This document shows, piece by piece, positions 45,376-52,979 of a stretch of DNA of 64,000 nucleotides; positions within the stretch are counted from its first letter, which is position 1; the number at the start of each line of letters is the position of its first letter. Below the pieces are notes generated by a model. It had not been told where the DNA came from and searched no databases. It saw only the letters and a program-made list of their open reading frames with translations. The position numbers were made by a program, and so were the translations under genes. This DNA is from an uncultured delta proteobacterium (GTDB taxonomy: Bacteria > Myxococcota_A > Polyangia > Haliangiales > Haliangiaceae): assembly GCA_900696455.1 (NCBI GenBank), contig CAADGB010000083.1, forward strand, positions 1 through 64,000. The letters run 5' to 3'.

Positions 45376-48300
45376 ATGATCACCACCATGCTTGGCCGGG
45401 GCCTGCGTCGGGGGACGCGGGCGCTCGCCGCCCTCGGCGCGCTGGCCGCCCTCCTCCCCGCCTGCGGCGACGGCCCCGTCTGCCAGACCGAGGCCCTGGT
45501 CTTCATCGTCGAGCCCTCGGGCCTGGTCAGCGGCGACAGCAACGCCACGATCGCCGGGGTCCAGACCGACGTCGAGGTCCGCAGCACCTTCGGCCGCGAC
45601 GCGACCCTGACCCTCACCGTCGAGGACGAGGACGGTCGCGTGCTCGAGACCGCGACCGCCACCACCGACGAGCAGGGCAACGCCACGTTCGCCGACGTCA
45701 CGATCCCGCCCGGCGGCGCCGAGCTCCGCGTCCGCGGCGACGCCGGCGAGTGCGGCCGCGACGAGGACGTCCGCCACGTCGAGATCGGCGGCGGCGGCGA
45801 CTGCCAGCTCGAGTTCGCGATCGCGCCCGAGCCCAGCTCGTATTACGCGCCGCTCGACGTCTTCAACCGCAGCAGCGACGCCAGCGCCGCCCTCCCCGGC
45901 CACCAGGGCGACGTGATCATCCGGACCGCGGCCGGTCACCAGGTCAAGCTCTACCTGTCCGGGCCGGGGGTGGTCGAGACCGAGATCGGCGCCGGCACCG
46001 CCGACGAGGACGGCGAGCTGCGCCTCGCCGTCAGCCTGCCCGAGGGGCAGGACAACCTGCGGGTCGAGTGCGCTGGGCCCGGCGCCGGCCCGCGCTCGTC
46101 GGGCGTGGTCTCGGTCTACGTCGACACCGTGGCGCCGAGCTGCGCCATCACCGCGCCGCTGCCCGGCACCAGCCTGACCCCCAGCCTCGACGCCGACCAG
46201 GATCTCGGCAACGGCCTCCAGCTCACGCTGGTCGCCTCGGCCGGCGGCGGCGACACCGAGGGCGAGGGCGCCCAGTTCGTCATCACCGCGCCCGGCGGCG
46301 GCCAGACCACGCTCACCGGGACGGCGGTGAGCGGGGCCGGCGTGTCCAGCGCCGCCGCCACCTTCGACCCCGCCACCACCCCCGCCGACTTCGGCGTCGC
46401 GTTCTCGACGATCGACCACGCCGGCAACCCGTGCGCGGTGGCCGAGACCTATCGCGTGGTCTACGGCGGCTGCCCCATCGTCGTCACCGCCCCGACCGGG
46501 CCGGTCACCGCCGACGCCGACGCCGACGGCAGCAACGGCGCGCAGGTCGACGTCGTGCTCGACGTCGACCCGGCCTGCGTCGGTCGCACCGTGACCTCGG
46601 ACTGCGGCAGCAACGACCCGGGCGGCACCGTCGGCGCCGGCGGCGCCCTGACCCTGCGGGCCGACGTGTGCGACGCCGTGCCCTGCGAGACCTCCGAGGT
46701 CTGCACGGTGCGGGTCACCAGCAGCGACGGCATCGAGACCACCGCCGGCGTGAGCCTCGTGTTCGACAACCAGCCGCCGAGCGTGGCGGTCCAGGTGGCG
46801 GCGCCGAGCGGGACGCCGTGCGGCGGGACGGTGACGCCCGAGCAGGACCAGAGCCTGGCCACCCCCGGCACCCAGATCCGCATGCGCGTGGTGTCGCCCG
46901 GCGCCGCCAGCCGCGAGCTCCAGCTCACGAACACGAGCGGCACCGCCACCTTCGACGCCAGCGCCGTCGGCGGCGAGGTCCTGGTCACGGTCGAGAGCGG
47001 GGCCAACGACTTCGTCGGCCTCGCCCGCGACGCCCTCGGCAACACCGCCAGCACGCCGGTGTGCCGCATCCGCCTGGCCGATCTGATCGTCACCTTCACC
47101 GGGGCGGCGGCCGACGGCACGGTCGGCGCGGCCGACGGCGCGGTCGCCGGCACCGACCTCACCTTCACCCTCACCGGCACGGTCTCGACCGCGGGCGCCA
47201 GCGTGTCGATCTCGGTCGACGGCGGCGCCGCGCTGCCGGCGGTGGTGTCCGGGACGAGCTGGAGCCGGGTCCTGACGCTGGCCGAGCGCGCCGCGCCGTA
47301 CGACGTCGTGGCCAGCGCCAGCGCCGGGCCGCTGATGGGCCAGGCCAGCCTCGCCCTCACCGTCGACCTGACCGGCCCCGACCCGGTGAGCGATCTGACC
47401 GCGGTCGCCGACACCCGCCACTCGGTCCGGCTCGCCTTCACCGCGCCGTCGGACGGCGCCGGCGGCGCCGGGGCCGGGTACCGCGTCCGCTACGCGACGG
47501 TCGCGCTCACCGACGGCAACTTCGACACCACCGGGCTCCCGGCGCCCGCGCCGGCGCCCGCCGCGCCCGGGACCGCCGAGCGCCTCCGGGTCACGCCGCT
47601 GCGCACCGGCACCGCGTTCTGGGTCGGCGTCGCCGCGGTCGACGCCTCCGGCAACCGGGCGCCGGCGGCCATCGTCGGCCCCCTGACCCCGCGCTTCGAT
47701 CAGACCGCGGCCTACGCCGCGCCCAGCACCGACGGCAACGCCCAGCTCGGCTACGCCGTCGCCCGCGGTCGCTTCAACGACGACGAGTTCGAGGACCTGG
47801 CGGTGGCGGCGCCGTTCGCCGACGTCGGCGGCGTCACCGGCGCCGGCCAGGTCCACGTCTACTTCGGCTCGGCCACCGGCCTGGCGACGGCACCCGGCCT
47901 GACCATCAACGGCGCGACCGCCGCCGGCGGGTTCGGCTCCTCGCTGGCGGCGGTCCGCTGGAGCACGACGAGTCGCCACGACCTGGCGATCGGCGAGCCC
48001 TTCGCCGACGGCGGCAGCGGCGCGATCCACGTCTTCGACGGCGGGGCCGCCCTGCCGACCGGGACCGTCGCCGCCACCGCCGCCCCGCGCCGGATCCAGG
48101 TCGCCGCCGCCGCCAACTGGTTCACCGGCTCGGCCCTGGGCTGGCAGCTCGCGCGCGCCGACCACGACGGCGACGGCGTCGACGACCTGGTGGCGACCGC
48201 GATCTTCGGCAGCGGCGGCGCGGCCGGCGCCGCCGTCGTCTTCTACGGCGGCACCGTGCCCACGGGCATCGTCCGGATCTCGGACACGAGCAGCGGCGGC

Positions 48301-49116
48301 AGCGGCACGGCGGTGATGCGGATGTACGAGCAGGGCGGGGGCGCGCTGTTCGGCTTCTACCTCCACAACCTGGGCCGGACCCAGGGCGCGGCCGACCTCG
48401 CCGACGATCTCGGCGTGGCCTTCGCCGAGGACGGCGTCGCCGGGGCCGACGTGCTCGTCCTGCGCGCCACCTCGGGGCGGCCGGCGACCTCTGGCGTCAA
48501 CCGCTTGCCGTTCACGGTCGGGCGCGACGTGCGCATCCGCCATGTGACGATCGACACCATGCTCGAGTGGGGCTCGGCGATGGGCTCGATCGCCGACCAG
48601 AACGGCGACGGCGCCCGCGACATCGTGATCGGCGACTACCGCGACCTGGGCGACAACGGAGTAGTGTTCATCATCGACGGCAACACGCTGGGGACGGGCG
48701 GCATCGCAACGACGACCGACCCTAGCGTCGTGCTGACCACGCTGCGCGAGACCACGAACGGCCGCCACTTCGGCATGGCCGTGGTCAACAACGCCACGAT
48801 CGCCGATGCCGACGTCGACGGCGACGGGATCGAGGATCTGATCGTGGCCGGCCGGGCGCCCGGGGTGGCCCAGGCCCAGCTCCAGGTCTGGTTCGGACCG
48901 CTCCCTCGGGGTCTGCAGTCCCCGCCGGCCCCCGACCACCGCATCGACGGCCCGGCGAGCTTCACCGGCGCGGTCCCGGCCAACGGCGGCTCCCCGATCT
49001 CCGCGATCTGGGCCGGTGACGTGAACGGGGACGGCCTGGATGACGTCTGTTGGGCTGACTGGAACAGCGCCAGCCGCGACGGCGGCTTCCAGATGCTGTT
49101 CGACGACGGCCAGTGA
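45376..49116 (+). CDS. Large surface lipoprotein with Ig/FN3-like and FG-GAP repeat domains
   Basis: The 1246-residue protein has a lipoprotein signal (MITTMLGRGLRRG...LLPAC). The first 650 residues or so form repeated Ig-like or CARDB-like beta domains (YVDTVAPSCAITAPLPGTSL) with many Cys. A fibronectin III-like unit follows (DLTAVADTRHSVRLAFTAPS). The last 450 residues carry FG-GAP/integrin-alpha-like repeats (FNDDEFEDLAVAAPFADVGG, DHDGDGVDDLVATAIFGSGG, DVDGDGIEDLIVAGRAP). It is probably exposed at the cell surface. It sits 20 bases before the candidate precursor gene, so the two may share a transcript. It starts 71 bases after the radical SAM gene. Confidence 0.92.
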   Translation: MITTMLGRGLRRGTRALAALGALAALLPACGDGPVCQTEALVFIVEPSGLVSGDSNATIAGVQTDVEVRSTFGRDATLTLTVEDEDGRVLETATATTDEQGNATFADVTIPPGGAELRVRGDAGECGRDEDVRHVEIGGGGDCQLEFAIAPEPSSYYAPLDVFNRSSDASAALPGHQGDVIIRTAAGHQVKLYLSGPGVVETEIGAGTADEDGELRLAVSLPEGQDNLRVECAGPGAGPRSSGVVSVYVDTVAPSCAITAPLPGTSLTPSLDADQDLGNGLQLTLVASAGGGDTEGEGAQFVITAPGGGQTTLTGTAVSGAGVSSAAATFDPATTPADFGVAFSTIDHAGNPCAVAETYRVVYGGCPIVVTAPTGPVTADADADGSNGAQVDVVLDVDPACVGRTVTSDCGSNDPGGTVGAGGALTLRADVCDAVPCETSEVCTVRVTSSDGIETTAGVSLVFDNQPPSVAVQVAAPSGTPCGGTVTPEQDQSLATPGTQIRMRVVSPGAASRELQLTNTSGTATFDASAVGGEVLVTVESGANDFVGLARDALGNTASTPVCRIRLADLIVTFTGAAADGTVGAADGAVAGTDLTFTLTGTVSTAGASVSISVDGGAALPAVVSGTSWSRVLTLAERAAPYDVVASASAGPLMGQASLALTVDLTGPDPVSDLTAVADTRHSVRLAFTAPSDGAGGAGAGYRVRYATVALTDGNFDTTGLPAPAPAPAAPGTAERLRVTPLRTGTAFWVGVAAVDASGNRAPAAIVGPLTPRFDQTAAYAAPSTDGNAQLGYAVARGRFNDDEFEDLAVAAPFADVGGVTGAGQVHVYFGSATGLATAPGLTINGATAAGGFGSSLAAVRWSTTSRHDLAIGEPFADGGSGAIHVFDGGAALPTGTVAATAAPRRIQVAAAANWFTGSALGWQLARADHDGDGVDDLVATAIFGSGGAAGAAVVFYGGTVPTGIVRISDTSSGGSGTAVMRMYEQGGGALFGFYLHNLGRTQGAADLADDLGVAFAEDGVAGADVLVLRATSGRPATSGVNRLPFTVGRDVRIRHVTIDTMLEWGSAMGSIADQNGDGARDIVIGDYRDLGDNGVVFIIDGNTLGTGGIATTTDPSVVLTTLRETTNGRHFGMAVVNNATIADADVDGDGIEDLIVAGRAPGVAQAQLQVWFGPLPRGLQSPPAPDHRIDGPASFTGAVPANGGSPISAIWAGDVNGDGLDDVCWADWNSASRDGGFQMLFDDGQ

Positions 49117-49124
49117 TCTGGTAA

Positions 49125-49139
49125 GGTAGGAGAACCATG
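49125..49139 (+). promoter_or_regulatory. Strong ribosome binding site of the small peptide gene
   Basis: AGGAG (49128-49132 region) lies about four to five bases before the ATG at 49137, a near-perfect site where most genes here have weak ones. It supports strong translation of a short peptide. Confidence 0.6.
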
Positions 49140-49295
49140 AGCGAACCGAAGCAGGACCCGCCGCGGATCGAGCGCCCCCGCAAGCCGTACGAGCCGCCGG
49201 CGGTCATCTCGGACGAGGTCTTCGAGACCCTGGCGCTATCGTGTGGCAAGGCCAACGCCTTCGTGTGCCCGGGCGGCAACCCGAACCGGTCCTGA
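49137..49295 (+). CDS. Candidate RiPP precursor peptide (52 residues)
   Basis: The 52-codon frame has a strong ribosome site and a leader/core layout. Residues 1-17 are Pro/Arg/Lys-rich. Residues 18-29 (YEPPAVISDEVF) contain a YxxPxV...F pattern like the leaders bound by PqqD/RRE proteins. A helical FETLALS follows, and the last 18 residues (CGKANAFVCPGGNPNRS, preceded by S35) hold Cys36 and Cys44 and end in Ser52. It is preceded by a lipoprotein gene and followed by an S26-like peptidase gene. PqqD-like, radical SAM, HprK-like, nucleotidyltransferase and methyltransferase genes lie within 10 kb. A Cys crosslink by the radical SAM enzyme and a change at the terminal Ser by the kinase-like protein are inferences. 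I do not recognise a named precursor family. Confidence 0.75.
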   Translation: MSEPKQDPPRIERPRKPYEPPAVISDEVFETLALSCGKANAFVCPGGNPNRS

Positions 49296-49388
49296 CGGTC
49301 CCCGCCGCCCGCCGCGCCGGCGCCCGACGGTGCCGGCGTCGTCGTTCCGGAGTCCGAGCCCCGAGCACGTTGCCCCGCCCACGCCGTG

Positions 49389-49841
49389 ATGGCCTTCCTC
49401 TTCCCCGACCACGCCCTGCCGCCGGCGGTCCGCGCCCGGGTCGCGCTCCTGCGCGACCGCGCCGCCGGCCCGGACGGGCTCGTGACCACCTGCGGCGGGG
49501 TGTCCATGGAGCCGGCCATCCGCCGGGGCGACCCGGTCACCGTGCGCGCGCGCGCCCCCCGGGCCGGCGCGGTCGCCGCGTTCGTCACCACCCGCGGCGA
49601 GCTCGAGCTGCACCGGCTGGTGGCGGCGGCGCCCGGCGGCTGGTGGGCCCACCTCGGCGACAACCAGATCGATCCGTCGCCCGGCCTCGTCCACGCCACC
49701 CAGGTGATCGGCCTCGCCGAGGTCGCCGCCCGCGCCCCCGGTGTGCGGGCGCGGGCTCGCGCTCTGGTGCGGCTGGCCCGCGCCGCGGCGCGCGTGGCAG
49801 CTCGGGCCGCGCGGCAGCCGGGCGCCCGACCGCACCGCTAG
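49389..49841 (+). CDS. S26-family (S26B-like) signal-peptidase-type serine protease
   Basis: The 150-residue protein has the catalytic Ser motif GVSMEPAIRRGDPV and then ELELHRLVAAAPGGWWAHLGDN. His stands where the general-base Lys of bacterial LepB is found, as in the S26B (SipW/ER type) group that uses a Ser/His pair. No clear N-terminal membrane helix is visible, so it may act in the cytoplasm. Lying 93 bases after the small peptide gene, it is the best candidate for removing a leader. The start is ATG at 49389, directly after an in-frame GTG. Confidence 0.85.
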   Translation: MAFLFPDHALPPAVRARVALLRDRAAGPDGLVTTCGGVSMEPAIRRGDPVTVRARAPRAGAVAAFVTTRGELELHRLVAAAPGGWWAHLGDNQIDPSPGLVHATQVIGLAEVAARAPGVRARARALVRLARAAARVAARAARQPGARPHR

Positions 49842-49877
49842 GGTAGCCACCCGCGACCATCCGGCGAGCCGCGCGCG

Positions 49878-49893
49878 GCGGCCCACGGGCCGC
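49878..49893. terminator. Hairpin between convergent genes, possible two-way terminator
   Basis: GCGGCC, four bases, GGCCGC form a perfect GC-rich hairpin at the ends of the convergent peptidase and aminotransferase genes. It has no T tract on either strand, so intrinsic termination is uncertain. Confidence 0.35.
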
Positions 49894-50964
49894 TCACCCC
49901 CGGAAGAAGCGGCGGAGCTCCTCGACCACCACGTCCGGCGCGTCCGTCGGCAGCGCCGGATGCACCGGCAGCGCCAGCACCTCGCCGCACGCGGCCTCGG
50001 CGCGCGGGCACGCGCCGCCGCGGTAGCCGAGCTCGACCAGGGCCGGCGCCTGGTGGAGCGGCGCCGGGTAGTAGACCTCGGTGCCGATGCCGGCGGCGGT
50101 CAGGTGCGCGCGCAGCCGGTCGCGCGCCGGCGCCCGGACGACGAACTGGTGGTAGACGTGCGCGGCCTCGTCGGGCGGCAGGCGCAGCTCGTCGAGGCCG
50201 GCCGCGGCGATGGCGGCGCGGTAGCGCGCGGCGTGGGCCCGGCGCGCCGCCGTCCATCGCGCCAGGTGCGGCAGCTTGGCCGCCAGGACCGCGGCCTGCA
50301 GCGCGTCGAGGCGGAAGTTGCCGCCGACCGCGACGTGGTGGTAGCGGGGCCGGGCGCCGTGCCCGCGCAGGAGCGCGAGCCGCTCGGCCAGCGCCGCGTC
50401 GTCGGTGAGCACGGCGCCGGCGTCGCCGACCGCGCCCAGGTTCTTGGTCGGGAAGAACGACAGCGCCGCCGCCACGCCCGCCAGCGGCGCCGCGCCGATG
50501 GCCTGGGCCGCGTCCTCCACCACCGGCGCGGTCACCGCCGGCGCCTGCGGGCGCGCCGGCAGGCCGAACAGGTGCACCGGCAGGATCGCCGCCGTGCGCG
50601 GGCCGACCGCCGCCGCCACCGCGGCCGGATCGAGGGTCAGGCGCTCGTCGATGTCGGCGAAGACCGGCGTCGCCCCCAGGCGCACGATCGCGCCCACGGT
50701 GGCGAAGAACGTGAGCGGCGTGGTCACCACCTCGACGCCGGGCCGCCAGCCCAGCGCCATGCCGAGGGCGAGCAGCGCGTCGCTGCCGGAGCTGACGCCG
50801 ATCGCGTGGCGCACGCCGGTCGCCGCCGCCAGCGCGCGCTCGAAGGCCTCGACCTCGGGACCGCCGATCAGCACGCCGCTGTCGAGCACGCGGGCGATCG
50901 CGCGATCGATCTCGCCGCGCACCGTCGCCAGCTCGGCTCGCATGTCGAAGAACGGGACGCGCAC
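49894..50964 (-). CDS. PLP-dependent sugar aminotransferase (DegT family, WlbC/WbpE-like)
   Basis: The 356-residue enzyme starts at GTG with VRVPFFDMRAEL, the common N-terminus of WlbC/WbpE-type sugar aminotransferases. It has IGVSSGSDALLALGMAL, VEDAAQAIGA and ALSFFPTKNLGAVGDAGAVL, whose Lys should bind PLP. The late motif GIGTEVYYPAPLHQ is typical of this branch. It probably aminates a 3-keto nucleotide sugar, in line with the WlbA-like dehydrogenase at 35844 and WlbB-like acetyltransferase at 58702. The frame stays open upstream into a GC-rich repeat; that extension is low-complexity and rejected. Confidence 0.92.
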   Translation of the reverse strand: MRVPFFDMRAELATVRGEIDRAIARVLDSGVLIGGPEVEAFERALAAATGVRHAIGVSSGSDALLALGMALGWRPGVEVVTTPLTFFATVGAIVRLGATPVFADIDERLTLDPAAVAAAVGPRTAAILPVHLFGLPARPQAPAVTAPVVEDAAQAIGAAPLAGVAAALSFFPTKNLGAVGDAGAVLTDDAALAERLALLRGHGARPRYHHVAVGGNFRLDALQAAVLAAKLPHLARWTAARRAHAARYRAAIAAAGLDELRLPPDEAAHVYHQFVVRAPARDRLRAHLTAAGIGTEVYYPAPLHQAPALVELGYRGGACPRAEAACGEVLALPVHPALPTDAPDVVVEELRRFFRG

Positions 50965-51356
50965 CGGCGACACTGTACCCGCGCCGCCGCGCCGCGACGC
51001 GCCCGGGCGACACCGGACCCGCGCCGCCGCGCGACCGCACGGGCGGCACCGGACCCGCGCCGCCGCGCCGCGACGCGCACGACACACACGCGGCCGGCGC
51101 GGGTGCCCGCGCACGGCCGCCATCGCTGCCGACCCGGGTCAGCAGCCGGGACTGGATCCCACAACTTCGTGCAACCAGCCGTGGGCACGGCGCGCCGCAT
51201 CCAGTCCGCACCCAGGTTGCGCGAATCGCCCAACCATCGATCATCACGATGGATTCCATCCGCCTACACCGGCGCCGCGAGTGGGTGGCACGCCGGCTGC
51301 TCTGGTAGCCGGTACGCCGGTCACTCCCCCCGACCCGACCGGCACCGCGAGGTTCC
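50965..51356. other. Intergenic region with degenerate GC-rich repeats and a lower-GC half
   Basis: This 392-base region lies between the divergent aminotransferase and amidase genes. About 50965-51090 holds three imperfect copies of a unit of 36-40 bases centred on ACCCGCGCCGCCGCG (starting near 50977, 51017 and 51053). The remainder is less GC-rich and contains the sigma-54-like promoter of the amidase gene. No protein-coding frame in it is convincing. Confidence 0.6.
51286..51301 (+). promoter_or_regulatory. Sigma-54 (RpoN)-like promoter of the amidase gene
   Basis: TGGCACGCCGGCTGCT matches the RpoN consensus TGGCACG-N4-TTGCW at every fixed position but one (C for the first T of TTGC), including the essential GG and GC at correct spacing. 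Transcription would start near 51312, 45 bases before the ATG at 51357. It implies control by an enhancer-binding activator, common in myxobacteria. Confidence 0.55.
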
Positions 51357-52979
51357 ATGGATCGTCGCCCTGCCACCGGTGCGCGCGCCGCCCGCGCCGC
51401 ACTCCCCCTGCTCTGCCTGCTCGCCCCCGCCTGCGCCACCGAGGTGGTGGTCGAGGACGGGCTCAACCCGGTCATCGTGACCGCGCTCGACCGCGTCTAC
51501 GATCAGGCCGCGGCCGAGACCGGCGTGCCGGTCGACCTGCTCAAGGCCATCGGCTACGTCGAGACCCGGTGGCAGATGGTGCAGGCCGAGGAGGAGCACG
51601 AGGGCATCCTGCCGACCGTCGGCCTCATGGGCGTCCGCCCCGAGGTGCTCGCCCGCGGCGCCACCCTCGCTGGCGTCGGCGCCGAGGACCTCGCGTTCGA
51701 CGCCACGTCCAACATCCGGGCCGCCGCCCACCTCCTCGCCGAGGAGGCCCGCTACTACGGCGTGACCGCCGACGATCACCTGGTGCAGTGGGTGCCGGTG
51801 GTCGAGGCCTACAGCCGCATCACCGACGACGAGGCCCGCGCCTACTACATCGGCGACGACGTCTACCGCGTCCTGCGCGACGGCGCCGAGGAACGCACCG
51901 AGGGCGGCGAGCTGATCGCGTCCCTGCGCCCCAACAAGGATCTGGCGCCGTCGTCGGCCGCGCCCACCCAGAAGTCGGACGACTACGCGCCGGCCATCTG
52001 GCGGCCGTCGCCCAACCAGAGCGCGCGCCCGTCGGGCTCGGTGCCGACGATGGTGATCATCCACACCTGCGAGGGCGGCTACGCCGGCTGCTGGAGCTGG
52101 CTGCGCAACACGTCCTCGGGCGTCAGCGCCCACTACGTCGTCAACGAGTCGGGCTCGGAGATCAGCCAGCTCGTGCTCGAGTCGCGCCGCGCCTATCACA
52201 TCGGCGCGACCTACGACTGCAACCGCAACGGCGGCGTGCAGTGCGGCAAGAACGGCCAGGGCAGCAACAACTTCACGATCGGCATCGAGCACGCCGGCTA
52301 CGGCTCGCAGGCGTCGTGGTCGAACGGGCTCATCGAGTCGTCGGCCAAGCTGGTCTGCGACATCACCCGCGGCCACAACATCCCGCGCGACCGCAACCAC
52401 ATCGTCGGCCACGGCCAGCTCCAGCCGTGGAACCGCAGCGACCCCGGCCCCAACTGGCCGTGGTCCCACTACCTCGACCGCGTGCGCGCGCACTGCGGGA
52501 CCGCCAACCCGCCGCCCAACCCGCCGCCGGGCACCGACCCGCCGCCGCCGCCGCCGTCGCAGATCGTGATCGACTCGAACAACGCCAACAACAACGCCGC
52601 GGTCGCGCGCATCGAGCTGACCGGCTCGTGGACCTCGGCCAGCTCGGTCCCCGGCTACTACGGCACCGGCTACTGGCAGGGCGCCACCTCGCAGACCTCG
52701 GCGCCGGCGACCTTCTGGTTCTACCTGCCGGCCGCCCAGACCCGCACCGTCGACGCCTGGTGGACCGCCGGCACCAACCGCCTCACCAGCGCGACCTTCA
52801 TCGCCTACAACGCCTCGGGCACCGAGGTCGGCCGCGTGGCCAAGGACCAGACCAGGCTCGGCGGCCAGTGGAACCAGCTCGGCACCTGGTCGTTCACCCC
52901 CGGCTGGAACAAGGTCGTGCTCTCCCGCTGGGCCGCCACCGGCAAGGTCGTCATCGCCGACGCCGTCCGCGTCCGCTGA
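51357..52979 (+). CDS. Modular secreted N-acetylmuramoyl-L-alanine amidase lipoprotein
   Basis: The 540-residue protein has a lipoprotein signal ending LCLLAPAC (Cys26). About residues 40-160 resemble a lytic transglycosylase fold (LLKAIGYVETRWQM, NIRAAAHLLAEEARYYG). About 225-385 form an Amidase_2 domain with MVIIHTCEGG (zinc His) and IVGHGQLQPWNRSDPGPNWP (second zinc site). A Pro-rich linker leads to a C-terminal golvesin/xanthan-lyase-like domain (VARIELTGSWTSASSVPGYY to VIADAVRVR) that may bind polymer. GAGG precedes the ATG. A peptidoglycan-cleaving role is likely; whether the transglycosylase-like part is active is unknown. Confidence 0.92.
   Translation: MDRRPATGARAARAALPLLCLLAPACATEVVVEDGLNPVIVTALDRVYDQAAAETGVPVDLLKAIGYVETRWQMVQAEEEHEGILPTVGLMGVRPEVLARGATLAGVGAEDLAFDATSNIRAAAHLLAEEARYYGVTADDHLVQWVPVVEAYSRITDDEARAYYIGDDVYRVLRDGAEERTEGGELIASLRPNKDLAPSSAAPTQKSDDYAPAIWRPSPNQSARPSGSVPTMVIIHTCEGGYAGCWSWLRNTSSGVSAHYVVNESGSEISQLVLESRRAYHIGATYDCNRNGGVQCGKNGQGSNNFTIGIEHAGYGSQASWSNGLIESSAKLVCDITRGHNIPRDRNHIVGHGQLQPWNRSDPGPNWPWSHYLDRVRAHCGTANPPPNPPPGTDPPPPPPSQIVIDSNNANNNAAVARIELTGSWTSASSVPGYYGTGYWQGATSQTSAPATFWFYLPAAQTRTVDAWWTAGTNRLTSATFIAYNASGTEVGRVAKDQTRLGGQWNQLGTWSFTPGWNKVVLSRWAATGKVVIADAVRVR

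Noticed and set aside
38940-49841. Interpretation as a lasso-peptide cluster
   Set aside because: No asparagine-synthetase-like cyclase and no transglutaminase-like protease gene are present; only the kinase-, nucleotidyltransferase- and PqqD-like parts match.
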